A stretch of DNA of 64,000 bases from Sphingomicrobium sediminis (GTDB lineage: Bacteria; Pseudomonadota; Alphaproteobacteria; Sphingomonadales; Sphingomonadaceae), in the NCBI RefSeq assembly GCF_023805295.1, contig NZ_JAMSHT010000001.1:124001-188000 (forward strand). Direction: 5' to 3'. A program made the translations under genes and the position numbers. Numbering within the stretch: the stretch's first letter is position 1; the number at the start of each line of letters is the position of its first letter. The notes beneath the pieces are model-generated. The model saw only the letters and a list, made by a program, of their open reading frames with translations, searched no databases and was not told where the DNA came from. This document shows positions 45,333 through 53,203 of this stretch, one piece after another.

Positions 45333-46714
45333 GCGGTGATGCGACGAGCATCGTCTGGTTGCGGCGTGATCTCAGGCTGACCGACCAGCCGGCCTTTCGT
45401 GCGGCCGCGCGCGAGGGGACGGTCGTGCCCGTGTTCGTCCTCGACGATGAAACGCCTGGGGACCGCAAGCTTGGCGGCGCGTCGCGCTGGTGGCTGCATC
45501 GTAGCCTCGAAAGCCTGGCCGCCGACCTTGAGGAGAAGGGATCTAAGCTGATCCTGCGGCAGGGGCGTGTCGACCATGTCATTCCGCAATTGTGCGAGGA
45601 ATTGGGCGCCACGCGGGTGCATGGCGTGCATCATTACGAGCCGTGGTGGAAAGAGGCCGAGGACCGCATCGCCGACCAGGTCGAGATTTGCCTACATGAC
45701 GGCAACTATTTGGAACCGCCCGGCGCGGTGACGACGGGATCGGGCGATCCCTACAAGATCTTCACGCCCTTCTGGAAAGCCCTCAAGGAGCGCATGCCGC
45801 CGAGCGAGATTTCGCCGCGACCCTCATCGCTCGATGCGCCGGACAACTGGCCCGAAAGCGAGAAGCTGGACGAGTGGGATTTGCTGCCGACCAACCCTAA
45901 TTGGGCTGGCGCGATGGAAGAGGAGTGGGAGCCAGGAGAGGCGGGCGCGGTCAAACGGCTCGAAGCCTTCCAGGACGATGCCTCGCATTATGAAGGCCAG
46001 CGCAATTGCCCGTCGGTCGAAGGCACATCGAAGCTCAGCCCGCACCTTCATTGGGGCGAGATTTCGCCGGCGCGCGTCTACAACCGCGTCAAGGATTCGG
46101 GTGGTAGCGTTGGGACTTTCCTGTCGGAACTGGGCTGGCGCGACTATGGCCAGAACGTCATCGACCAATTCCCCGATTATGCCGACAAGCCCTATCGCGA
46201 CGGCTGGGACAAGTTCGAATGGCGCGACTTCCGCTCATCGACCGTACGCGACGAGTTTGACGCATGGAAGAAGGGCAAGACGGGCTATCCCATAGTCGAT
46301 GCGGGTATGCGCCAGCTTTGGGCGATCGGGTGGGTCCACAATCGCGTACGCATGATCGTCGCCAGTTTCCTCATCAAGCATTTGTTGATCGACTGGCGCG
46401 AGGGCGAGCAATGGTTTTGGGACACGTTGGTCGATGCCGATTACGGGTCGAACGGGACCAACTGGCAATGGGTCGCCGGGACGGGCGTGGACAGCAACAT
46501 GTTCGTCCGCATCATGGCGCCCCTCTCGCAGTCGGAAAAGTTCGATGCGGCGGACTATATACGGCAATGGGTGCCCGAACTTGCCGACCTGTCGGACGCG
46601 GACATTCACGACCCGCCGGCGGACAAGCGCCCGGACGACTATCCGGAGAAGATCATCGAGCATAAGGCCGCGCGCGAACGGGCGCTGGAGGCCTATCGCG
46701 CGATGAAGGGCTAG
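45329..46714 (+). CDS. phrB: Deoxyribodipyrimidine photolyase
   Basis: A 461-residue class I cryptochrome/photolyase repairing UV cyclobutane dimers with FADH. The N-terminal antenna domain begins IVWLRRDLRLTDQPAF; the FAD domain contains EGTSKLSPHLHWGEISP near 230, the RQLWAIGWVHNRVRM region near 328 and NGTNWQWVAGTGVDSN near 377. All lie in the usual order and length. The ATG overlaps the YdjM-like gene (ATGA). A UV response is suggested by function; no regulatory box was found upstream. Confidence 0.95.
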   Translation: MSGDATSIVWLRRDLRLTDQPAFRAAAREGTVVPVFVLDDETPGDRKLGGASRWWLHRSLESLAADLEEKGSKLILRQGRVDHVIPQLCEELGATRVHGVHHYEPWWKEAEDRIADQVEICLHDGNYLEPPGAVTTGSGDPYKIFTPFWKALKERMPPSEISPRPSSLDAPDNWPESEKLDEWDLLPTNPNWAGAMEEEWEPGEAGAVKRLEAFQDDASHYEGQRNCPSVEGTSKLSPHLHWGEISPARVYNRVKDSGGSVGTFLSELGWRDYGQNVIDQFPDYADKPYRDGWDKFEWRDFRSSTVRDEFDAWKKGKTGYPIVDAGMRQLWAIGWVHNRVRMIVASFLIKHLLIDWREGEQWFWDTLVDADYGSNGTNWQWVAGTGVDSNMFVRIMAPLSQSEKFDAADYIRQWVPELADLSDADIHDPPADKRPDDYPEKIIEHKAARERALEAYRAMKG

Positions 46715-46772
46715 TAGTTTGCAAAAATTGGCGGCAGGGTCGCGTCTTGATGCCCCTGCCAAGGATGGTCCC

Positions 46773-47960
46773 ATGCGTTTCCTGATCCCCTTCGCCCTGA
46801 TGCTCGGTGCCTGCCAAGCCACCGAGCCCGTCGCGACTGCGCCAGCGCCCGTCGTCGAAGTCGATCCTATCGGCATGCTGAGCGAGGAAGAGCGCGGTGC
46901 GCTTCTTTCCAAGGGCGCACAGGTCCTGTTCTGGCCGCAGCCGCTGCGGGCCGAGCGGTTTCGCGTGATGGAAACGCAGTTTCCGGGGCGCACGGCGGCT
47001 CCGGTATCGCCACGAGAATTGCCGGCTGGAACGCCGATCCCGGGCGCGGATCAGATCGCTGAAGCGATGATCGACAATGATCTTGTCGGCCTGATGGTGC
47101 TGCAGGACGGAGAGGTGCGATTCGAGGGATATGGCGAAGGCCTGACGGCGACGGATCGCTGGGTCAGTTTTTCGGTAGCCAAGAGCCTGACTGCGGTTTT
47201 GGCAGGCGCTGCCCTCAAGGATGGCGCCATTCCATCGCTGGAGGCGCCGGTCACCGACTTCATCCCCGAGCTTTCCGGCTCCGCCTATGACGGCGTGACC
47301 GTCGAGCAGTTGATGACGATGCGCTCGGGTGTCGCCTGGGACGAAAATTATGCGAGCCCGACCAGCGATATCGCGATGCTCTACAGCCAGCCTTACCAGC
47401 CCGGCGTCGATCCCAATATCGATTACCTGCGCAAGCTGGAGCGCGCTGCCGAACCGGGGTCGGTCTTCAATTACAATACCGCCGAGACCAACCTCGTCGG
47501 GACATTGGTCGAGCGAGCGGTCGGCAAGAGCCTGACGGCCTATGCGGGCGAGAAACTCGTCTGGCCTGCGGGCCTTGAAGGTGAGCTCTTCTGGCAGGTC
47601 GATACGACAGGCGGCAATGTCGGGGGCTGCTGCATCTCGATGCGGCTGGGCGACTATGCGCGGATCGGCCAGTGGATCCTCGAAGGCGCGCCCGACGGCA
47701 GTGGCGGCAGCGTCGTCGACCCGGACTTCCTCGCCAATGCGACCGCACCGGCCGTGAATTTCGGCAATGGTTATGGCTACGGATATTTCTGGTGGACCTA
47801 TCCCGGCGACGCCTTCGGCGCGATCGGGATTTTCGGGCAGGGCATCTATATCGACCCGGCCGACGACCTCGTCATTGCCTATCTCGGCAATTGGGAAGGC
47901 GCGACCAGCGGCCAGCGCTCGGCGATCATCGGCGCCGTGCGCGAGGCCTTGGGCGACTAG
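46773..47960 (+). CDS. Serine hydrolase lipoprotein (beta-lactamase-related, class C-like)
   Basis: A 395-residue lipoprotein of the beta-lactamase/transpeptidase-like superfamily. The lipobox is in FALMLGAC (cysteine near residue 14). The catalytic SxxK is SVAKSLT near 132, and the YxN-type motif is FNYNTAET near 231. The C-terminal third motif lies in IGIFGQGIYIDP. EstB-type esterase or D-aminopeptidase activity is possible; a true beta-lactamase is unlikely without supporting motifs. AAGGATGG precedes the ATG at 46773. Its stop shares CTAG with the convergent SDR gene. Confidence 0.85.
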   Translation: MRFLIPFALMLGACQATEPVATAPAPVVEVDPIGMLSEEERGALLSKGAQVLFWPQPLRAERFRVMETQFPGRTAAPVSPRELPAGTPIPGADQIAEAMIDNDLVGLMVLQDGEVRFEGYGEGLTATDRWVSFSVAKSLTAVLAGAALKDGAIPSLEAPVTDFIPELSGSAYDGVTVEQLMTMRSGVAWDENYASPTSDIAMLYSQPYQPGVDPNIDYLRKLERAAEPGSVFNYNTAETNLVGTLVERAVGKSLTAYAGEKLVWPAGLEGELFWQVDTTGGNVGGCCISMRLGDYARIGQWILEGAPDGSGGSVVDPDFLANATAPAVNFGNGYGYGYFWWTYPGDAFGAIGIFGQGIYIDPADDLVIAYLGNWEGATSGQRSAIIGAVREALGD

Positions 47961-48667
47961 CCCTCGACGCGGAGGCGACCGCCGGTTTCGACGTCCGACT
48001 GCAGCCGCTTCACCAGTTCCTCGGCGACCACTTCGGGGCCTTTCAGATCATCGGGATTTTCGCCCGGGAAGGCGCTTGCGCGCATCGTCGTGCGGGTCGC
48101 GCCGGGATCGAGAAGGTGGACGCGGATCTTGCCCTGTTTCTCGTTTTCCTCGGCATAGGAAGAAAGCAAGGTATCGAGCGCGGCCTTGCTGGCCCCGTAG
48201 GCGCCCCAGAAGGCGCGCGGGTCGGCGCCGACCGAGCTGGTGACGCCAACGACGTCGGCCTTGTCGGCCTTGCGCAGCAGCGGATCGAAACCGGCGACCA
48301 ATGCCTGGTTGGCGAGGACATTGAGGCTGATGAGGCGGATGAACTCGTTGCCGTCAATGGCCTGGACCGGGGTTAGCGTTCCGAGCGTCGCGGCATTGAG
48401 GATAAGCATTTCGAGGCTGTCCCAGCGACCCGCAATCGCGGCGGCGAGCTTGCCGATGGCGCCATCTTCCAACAGGTCGATCGGGGCGATGGTCGCGGTG
48501 CCGCCGGCCTCGTGAATGCGTTCTTCGACCTTTTCGAGATCGTCGGCCGAGCGGGCGACGAGAATGACGTGCGCGCCATTGGCGGCAATGGCTTCGGCAA
48601 TGGCGGCACCGATGCCGCGGCTCGCGCCGGTTACCAGCGCGGTTTTTCCTTCGAAGGGCTTGGTCAT
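47957..48667 (-). CDS. Short-chain dehydrogenase/reductase
   Basis: A 236-residue NAD(P) SDR. The nucleotide motif TGASRGIGAAIAEA is near residue 14, NAA near 91 and the catalytic S-YxxxK as SSVGADPRAFWGAYGASKAAL (S near 144, Y near 157, K near 161). The substrate is unknown. It begins 7 nt after purF ends on the same strand, so it is in the purF operon. The convergent stop shares CTAG with the serine hydrolase gene. Confidence 0.9.
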   Translation of the reverse strand: MTKPFEGKTALVTGASRGIGAAIAEAIAANGAHVILVARSADDLEKVEERIHEAGGTATIAPIDLLEDGAIGKLAAAIAGRWDSLEMLILNAATLGTLTPVQAIDGNEFIRLISLNVLANQALVAGFDPLLRKADKADVVGVTSSVGADPRAFWGAYGASKAALDTLLSSYAEENEKQGKIRVHLLDPGATRTTMRASAFPGENPDDLKGPEVVAEELVKRLQSDVETGGRLRVEG

Positions 48668-48674
48668 GGGGGTC

Positions 48675-50126
48675 CTAGTCGTTGGAGACGAGACGGAGCT
48701 GTTCGGGATGCTCCTTGTCGCGATTCCGGTCAGTCAAAGTGGTGGGATAGTCGCCCGAGAAACAGGCGTCGCAGCGCTGCGGCGCGGCGGCGTCACGCTT
48801 GTCGCCAAGCGCGCGATAGAGACCGTCGAGGCTGATGAAGGCGAGGCTGTCGGCCTTGATATAGTCGGCCATGCCCTCGATCCCCATCTGCGCGGCGAGC
48901 AGTTTGGCGCGGTCGGGCGTGTTGACGCCGTAAAAGCAGCTGTAGCGGGTCGGCGGGGAGGCGATGCGCATATGCACTTCGCGGGCGCCCGCATCGCGCA
49001 TCATCTGGACGAGGCGCAGCGAGGTAGTGCCGCGCACGACGCTGTCGTCGACCAGCACGATCGACTTGCCCTCGACCAGCGCCGAATTGGCATTGTGCTT
49101 CAGCTTCACGCCGAGATGGCGGATGTCCTGCGTCGGCTGGATGAAGGTGCGGCCGACATAGTGCGAGCGGATGATGCCGAGTTCGAACGGAATGCCCGAT
49201 TCCTGGCTGTAGCCGATGGCGGCGGGGACGCCGCTGTCGGGCACTGGCACGACGAGGTCGGCCTCGACCGGGGCTTCGCGGGCAAGTTCGGCGCCGATCG
49301 CCTTGCGGGTCTGGTAGACGCTCGTGCCCTCGACCATCGAGTCCGGACGCGAAAAATAGACATGTTCGAAGATGCAGGGGCGCGCCTTGGCTTTCTCGAA
49401 CGGATGGAAGCTGCGCATACCGTCATTGTTGACGATGATGAGTTCGCCCGGCTCCACGTCGCGAATGTAGCGCGCGCCGATGACGTCGAGCGCAACGCTT
49501 TCCGAAGCGAAGACGGTCGCGTCGTTATATTTCCCCATCACCAGCGGACGCACGCCGAGCGGGTCGCGGCAGGCGACGAGGCCATCGTCGAGCAAGCAGA
49601 CGAGGCTGTAGGCGCCTTCGACCTTTTTGAGCGCCTCGGTGAGGCGGTCGACCGCGGTCGGCTTGGTCGAGGTGGCGACGAGGTGGATGATGACCTCGGT
49701 GTCGCTAGTCGACTGGAAAATGGAGCCGCGCTGGATGAGCTTGTCGCGCAGCGTCAGCGCGTTGGAGAGGTTGCCATTATGCGCGACCGCGAAGCCGCCG
49801 GTCGACAATTCAGCATAGAGCGGCTGGACGTTTCGCAAGGCAGTCTCGCCGGTGGTCGAATAGCGGACATGGCCGATCGCGGCATGGCCCGACAATTTGC
49901 GGATGACCTCGTCCTGGTCGAAATTGCCGGCGACGTGGCCCATGGCGCGGTGGGCGTGGAAGCTCAGCCCGTCATGGCTGACGATCCCGGCCGCTTCCTG
50001 GCCGCGATGTTGCAACGCATGCAGGCCCAGGGCAGCGATGCTGGACGCGCCGTCGGCACCCCAAACGCCGAAAACGCCGCATTCTTCCTTGAGCTTGTCA
50101 TCGTCGAACGGGTTAGTCGTGAGCAT
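48675..50126 (-). CDS. purF: Amidophosphoribosyltransferase
   Basis: A 483-residue enzyme making phosphoribosylamine from PRPP and glutamine, the first step of purine synthesis. The propeptide MLTTNPFDDDKLKEE is followed by the catalytic cysteine in CGVFGVWG near 16, then HRGQEAAGI near 40, and the PRPP-binding loop in VLVDDSVVRGTTS near 362. Start ATG 50126 was chosen because the propeptide length is typical; an upstream in-frame reading adds a poorly conserved segment. A candidate promoter with CTATAT lies about 50 nt upstream, before a GGAGGGG ribosome site. Confidence 0.95.
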   Translation of the reverse strand: MLTTNPFDDDKLKEECGVFGVWGADGASSIAALGLHALQHRGQEAAGIVSHDGLSFHAHRAMGHVAGNFDQDEVIRKLSGHAAIGHVRYSTTGETALRNVQPLYAELSTGGFAVAHNGNLSNALTLRDKLIQRGSIFQSTSDTEVIIHLVATSTKPTAVDRLTEALKKVEGAYSLVCLLDDGLVACRDPLGVRPLVMGKYNDATVFASESVALDVIGARYIRDVEPGELIIVNNDGMRSFHPFEKAKARPCIFEHVYFSRPDSMVEGTSVYQTRKAIGAELAREAPVEADLVVPVPDSGVPAAIGYSQESGIPFELGIIRSHYVGRTFIQPTQDIRHLGVKLKHNANSALVEGKSIVLVDDSVVRGTTSLRLVQMMRDAGAREVHMRIASPPTRYSCFYGVNTPDRAKLLAAQMGIEGMADYIKADSLAFISLDGLYRALGDKRDAAAPQRCDACFSGDYPTTLTDRNRDKEHPEQLRLVSND

Positions 50127-50257
50127 GAGCGAATCCGTCCCCTCCACCAATCGACCCCGCATATAGGGGGGTGGAGCGCATTTGTCTCGCACTAGTCACC
50201 AAGGGAGCCTGTGCCGCCCCGGGACGTTGGTCTCGCGAATGGCAGATGGAGGACGAG

Positions 50258-50497
50258 ATGGCCGACAGCATCAAGGATGACGATACGTATGAGGCGCTGC
50301 GCGACGAGGGCTATTCCAAGTCGAAGGCCGCGGCGATCGCCAATGCGCAGGCCAATAATTCGATCGATCATGATTCGACCCCGCTCGAGGATCGCACCAA
50401 AGACGAGCTTTACGAACAGGCGCAGGAATTGGATATCGAAGGACGCTCGGACATGAACAAGGACGAGCTGATCGAGGCGATACGGGACAAGAATTGA
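50258..50497 (+). CDS. Small Rho-N/DUF7218-like protein
   Basis: A 79-residue acidic protein. Its first half (DDTYEALRDEGYSKSKAAAIANAQ) is a helix-turn segment typical of DUF7218-type proteins, and the second half (RTKDELYEQAQELDIEGRSDMNKDEL) resembles the Rho termination factor N-terminal SAP-like helix. Nucleic-acid binding is therefore plausible, function unknown. GGAGGA (50248-50253) precedes the ATG at 50258; longer in-frame starts upstream are not supported. Its stop overlaps the next gene (TGATG). Confidence 0.8.
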   Translation: MADSIKDDDTYEALRDEGYSKSKAAAIANAQANNSIDHDSTPLEDRTKDELYEQAQELDIEGRSDMNKDELIEAIRDKN

Positions 50498-50925
50498 TGC
50501 GATATCTGGTGGGGGTGGCGGCCTTGGCGCTGACAGCATGCAGCGGCGAAGCGCCGAGCGAGCCGATGGAGGCGCCGATCGAGGCGGGCGTCTGGATCGA
50601 CGGCGCGCAAAGCGGGCTGTGTATCGGCGATGGCGGTGAAGCTGCCTTCATCCTCTATGGCGACGAAGGCGAGGCCAATTGCATGGCCGAGGGCCGGGTG
50701 AACCGGTTGGCGGGCGATGGTGCGCTGGCTTTCGTGCCGCGCGGCGACGAGCAGTGCCGTATCGGCCTCCACGAGGAAGGTGACACGATCACACTTGGCA
50801 GCGGGGGAAGCGCGGCCTGCTCTTATTATTGCGGTGGTGACGTCACACTTGAGGATCGCAGCCTGTCGCGCAGCGATGCGACGGACCGTGCATTGGTCGA
50901 CCCGGCAGGTGACTCGATCTGTTGA
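50497..50925 (+). CDS. Hypothetical lipoprotein
   Basis: A 142-residue lipoprotein: signal MRYLVGVAALALTAC with the lipobox cysteine near 15. Seven further cysteines are present, several in close pairs (CIGDG, CMAEG, SAACSYYCGG), suggesting disulfides in the periplasm. No domain is recognised. The ATG overlaps the preceding gene's TGA by one base, so the two are co-translated. Confidence 0.72.
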   Translation: MRYLVGVAALALTACSGEAPSEPMEAPIEAGVWIDGAQSGLCIGDGGEAAFILYGDEGEANCMAEGRVNRLAGDGALAFVPRGDEQCRIGLHEEGDTITLGSGGSAACSYYCGGDVTLEDRSLSRSDATDRALVDPAGDSIC

Positions 50926-50950
50926 CCTTTACGGAAGCGTAAAGTAAAAA
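50922..50950 (+). promoter_or_regulatory. merR promoter with palindromic operator in the spacer
   Basis: TTGACC (-35, 50922-50927) and TAAAAA (-10, 50945-50950) are 17 bp apart. The perfect inverted repeat CTTTACG-GAAG-CGTAAAG (50927-50944) fills the spacer. A site of this type (TTTACGtnnACGTAAA) is known for MerR regulators of acyl-CoA catabolism such as LiuR. The ATG at 50958 lies 8 nt after the -10. Confidence 0.72.
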
Positions 50951-50957
50951 AGCCAGC

Positions 50958-51341
50958 ATGTTGGCGCAAAAAGACAGCTACACCATTGGCGAGATGTGCG
51001 ACGAGTTCGACGTGACCGCGCGCGCGCTCCGCTTTTACGAAGACGAAAATCTGATCAGCCCGAAGAGGGTGGGGACGCAGCGTCTCTATTCCGACCGCGA
51101 CCGTGCGCGCGTGGCGTGGATCCTGCGCGGCAAGCGCGTGGGCTTCAGCCTGTCGGAAATCCGCGAGATGCTCGATCTTTATCATCTGGGCGACCAGCGA
51201 CAGACACAGCGCAAGGTGACGTTGGAGAAATGCCAGGAGCGCGTCGAGGCGCTGACCCGGCAGAAAGCCGATATCGACGAAATGATCGAGGAGCTGGAGG
51301 GTTATGTGACCCTGCTTCGCGAAGGAATGGAGAAGGAATAA
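50958..51341 (+). CDS. MerR family transcriptional regulator
   Basis: A 127-residue regulator with the winged helix-turn-helix YTIGEMCDEFDVTARALRFYEDENLI at residue 8 (key positions Y8, G11, R24, R27, F28, Y29) and the dimerisation coiled coil near 80-120. It lacks metal-binding cysteines in the C-terminal part; one C near 97 only. The position 2 nt before an acyl-CoA dehydrogenase and the LiuR-type operator imply control of that gene and itself. No Shine-Dalgarno sequence lies before the ATG, so translation is probably leaderless. Confidence 0.9.
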   Translation: MLAQKDSYTIGEMCDEFDVTARALRFYEDENLISPKRVGTQRLYSDRDRARVAWILRGKRVGFSLSEIREMLDLYHLGDQRQTQRKVTLEKCQERVEALTRQKADIDEMIEELEGYVTLLREGMEKE

Positions 51342-51343
51342 GC

Positions 51344-53140
51344 ATGCCGGTTTACGAGGCCCCCGTTAAGGACACCAAATACCTGCTCGACCACATTATC
51401 GGTCTGCAGAATTATTCCAACCTTCCCGGCTTCCAGAATGCCGATCCCGACGTCGTCCAGGCGATCCTCGAGGAAGGCGGCAAGTTTGCCAGCGAAGTGA
51501 TCGCGCCGCTGAACCGCATTGGCGATGAAGAAGGCTGCACGCGCCACGAAGATGGTAGCGTGACGACGCCTCCGGGTTTCAAGGAAGCCTTCGACCAATT
51601 CCGCGAGGGCGGCTGGGGCACCTTGTCCTTCCCCGAAGAATTTGGCGGCCAGGACCTGCCGCATGTCCTGTCGACGGCATTCTCCGAATATGTCGTGTCG
51701 GCCAATCAGGCATTCGAGATGTATAACGGCCTGACCCAGGGCGCGATTGCGGCGATGCTGGCAGTCGGCTCGGACGAGCAGAAGGCGCTCTACGTGCCCA
51801 AGATGGTCAGTCTCGAATGGACCGGCACGATGAACCTTACCGAACCGCATTGTGGGACGGACCTCGGCCTCATCAAGACCAAGGCGGTGCCGCAGGACGA
51901 TGGCACCTTCAAGGTCACCGGCACCAAGATCTTCATCTCGGCCGGCGAGCATGACATGAGCGAGAACATCATCCATCTCGTCCTCGCCAAGATGCCGGAC
52001 AGCCCCGACAATGTGAAAGGCATCTCGCTCTTCATCGTGCCCAAATTCCTCGTCAACCAAGACGGGTCGCTGGGCGAGCGTAACGCGGTCAGCTGCGGCT
52101 CGATCGAAGAGAAGATGGGCATCCATGGCAACTCGACCTGCGTCATGAATTATGACGAGGCGACGGGTTACCTAATCGGCGAGAAGGAAAAGGGTCTCGC
52201 GGCCATGTTCATCATGATGAACGCCGCGCGCCTCGGTGTGGGCCTGCAAGGCCTCGGGCAGGGCGAAGCGGCATATCAGAACGCCCTCGCTTACGCGAAA
52301 GACCGTCGCCAGGGCCGCGCCCTCAAGCCCGACAATCGCGATGCCGACGCGAAGGCCGACAGCATCATGGTGCATCCCGACGTGCGCCGCATGCTGATGG
52401 ACAGCCGTGCCTTCAACCAGGGCGCCCGCGCACTGGTGCTGTGGGGCGCGCTGCAGGTCGATTTGACGCACAAGGCGCAGACCGAGGAAGAACGCGAACT
52501 GGCCGATGATCTCATCAGCCTGCTCACCCCGGTCATCAAGGGCTACCTCACCGATCGCGGCTTCGAGACTGCCGTACAGTCGCAGCAGGTCTTTGGCGGC
52601 CATGGCTATATTCGCGAATGGGGCGTCGAGCAGTTCGTTCGCGATGCGCGTATCGCGCAAATCTACGAAGGCACGAATGGCGTGCAGGCGATGGACCTTG
52701 TCGGTCGCAAGCTTGCCCAGAATGGCGGCCGCGCCGTCCGCGCCTTCTTCGGCGTGCTGGCGCAGGACATTGCAGCGGCCAAGCAGAATGGCGATCCTGC
52801 GGGCATCGTCGAGCCGCTCGAGAAGGCAGTCGGCCATCTGCAGGCGGCCACCATGTGGCTGGCGCAGAACGGTCCGGCCAATCCCGATGAAGTCGGCGCG
52901 GCGGCCTATGCTTATATGGAGCTGATGGGCCTTGTTGCGATCGGCTGGATGTGGATGAAGATGGCCGATCAGTCGGCCAAGCTGAAGACCGAGCCAGGCG
53001 AAGATGTGGACTTCCACGAGGCCAAGCTGATCACCGCGCGCTATTATGGCGAGCGCTGGCTGCCGGAAGCGAGCGCGATGCGCCGCAAGGTGGAAGCGGG
53101 ATCGGAAACGCTCATGAAGATGCCGGTCGAGAGCTTCTAA
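51344..53140 (+). CDS. Acyl-CoA dehydrogenase (DmdC-like)
   Basis: A 598-residue flavoenzyme, longer than short-chain members because of a C-terminal extension typical of DmdC/FadE-like enzymes. Markers: MNLTEPHCGTDLGLIKTKA near residue 162, FISAGEHDMSENIIHLVLA near 195-213, QVFGGHGYIREWGVEQFVRD near 410, and the catalytic glutamate in QIYEGTNGVQAMDLVGRKL near 432. The substrate may be a medium/long-chain acyl-CoA or methylmercaptopropionyl-CoA. GAAGGAA precedes the ATG, 2 nt after merR. A terminator follows. Confidence 0.92.
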   Translation: MPVYEAPVKDTKYLLDHIIGLQNYSNLPGFQNADPDVVQAILEEGGKFASEVIAPLNRIGDEEGCTRHEDGSVTTPPGFKEAFDQFREGGWGTLSFPEEFGGQDLPHVLSTAFSEYVVSANQAFEMYNGLTQGAIAAMLAVGSDEQKALYVPKMVSLEWTGTMNLTEPHCGTDLGLIKTKAVPQDDGTFKVTGTKIFISAGEHDMSENIIHLVLAKMPDSPDNVKGISLFIVPKFLVNQDGSLGERNAVSCGSIEEKMGIHGNSTCVMNYDEATGYLIGEKEKGLAAMFIMMNAARLGVGLQGLGQGEAAYQNALAYAKDRRQGRALKPDNRDADAKADSIMVHPDVRRMLMDSRAFNQGARALVLWGALQVDLTHKAQTEEERELADDLISLLTPVIKGYLTDRGFETAVQSQQVFGGHGYIREWGVEQFVRDARIAQIYEGTNGVQAMDLVGRKLAQNGGRAVRAFFGVLAQDIAAAKQNGDPAGIVEPLEKAVGHLQAATMWLAQNGPANPDEVGAAAYAYMELMGLVAIGWMWMKMADQSAKLKTEPGEDVDFHEAKLITARYYGERWLPEASAMRRKVEAGSETLMKMPVESF

Positions 53141-53163
53141 AGCCGCATCACATGAAAGAGAGT

Positions 53164-53196
53164 AGGGCGGGTTCGGGTCGGACCCGCCCTTTCTTT
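53164..53196. terminator. Terminator between acyl-CoA dehydrogenase and the GGDEF-EAL gene
   Basis: AGGGCGGGTTC pairs with GGACCCGCCCT (one G-T) around a 5-nt loop, then TTTCTTT. Complementary A residues on the other side allow use by the convergent gene too. Confidence 0.85.
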
Positions 53197-53203
53197 ATGC
53201 GCT

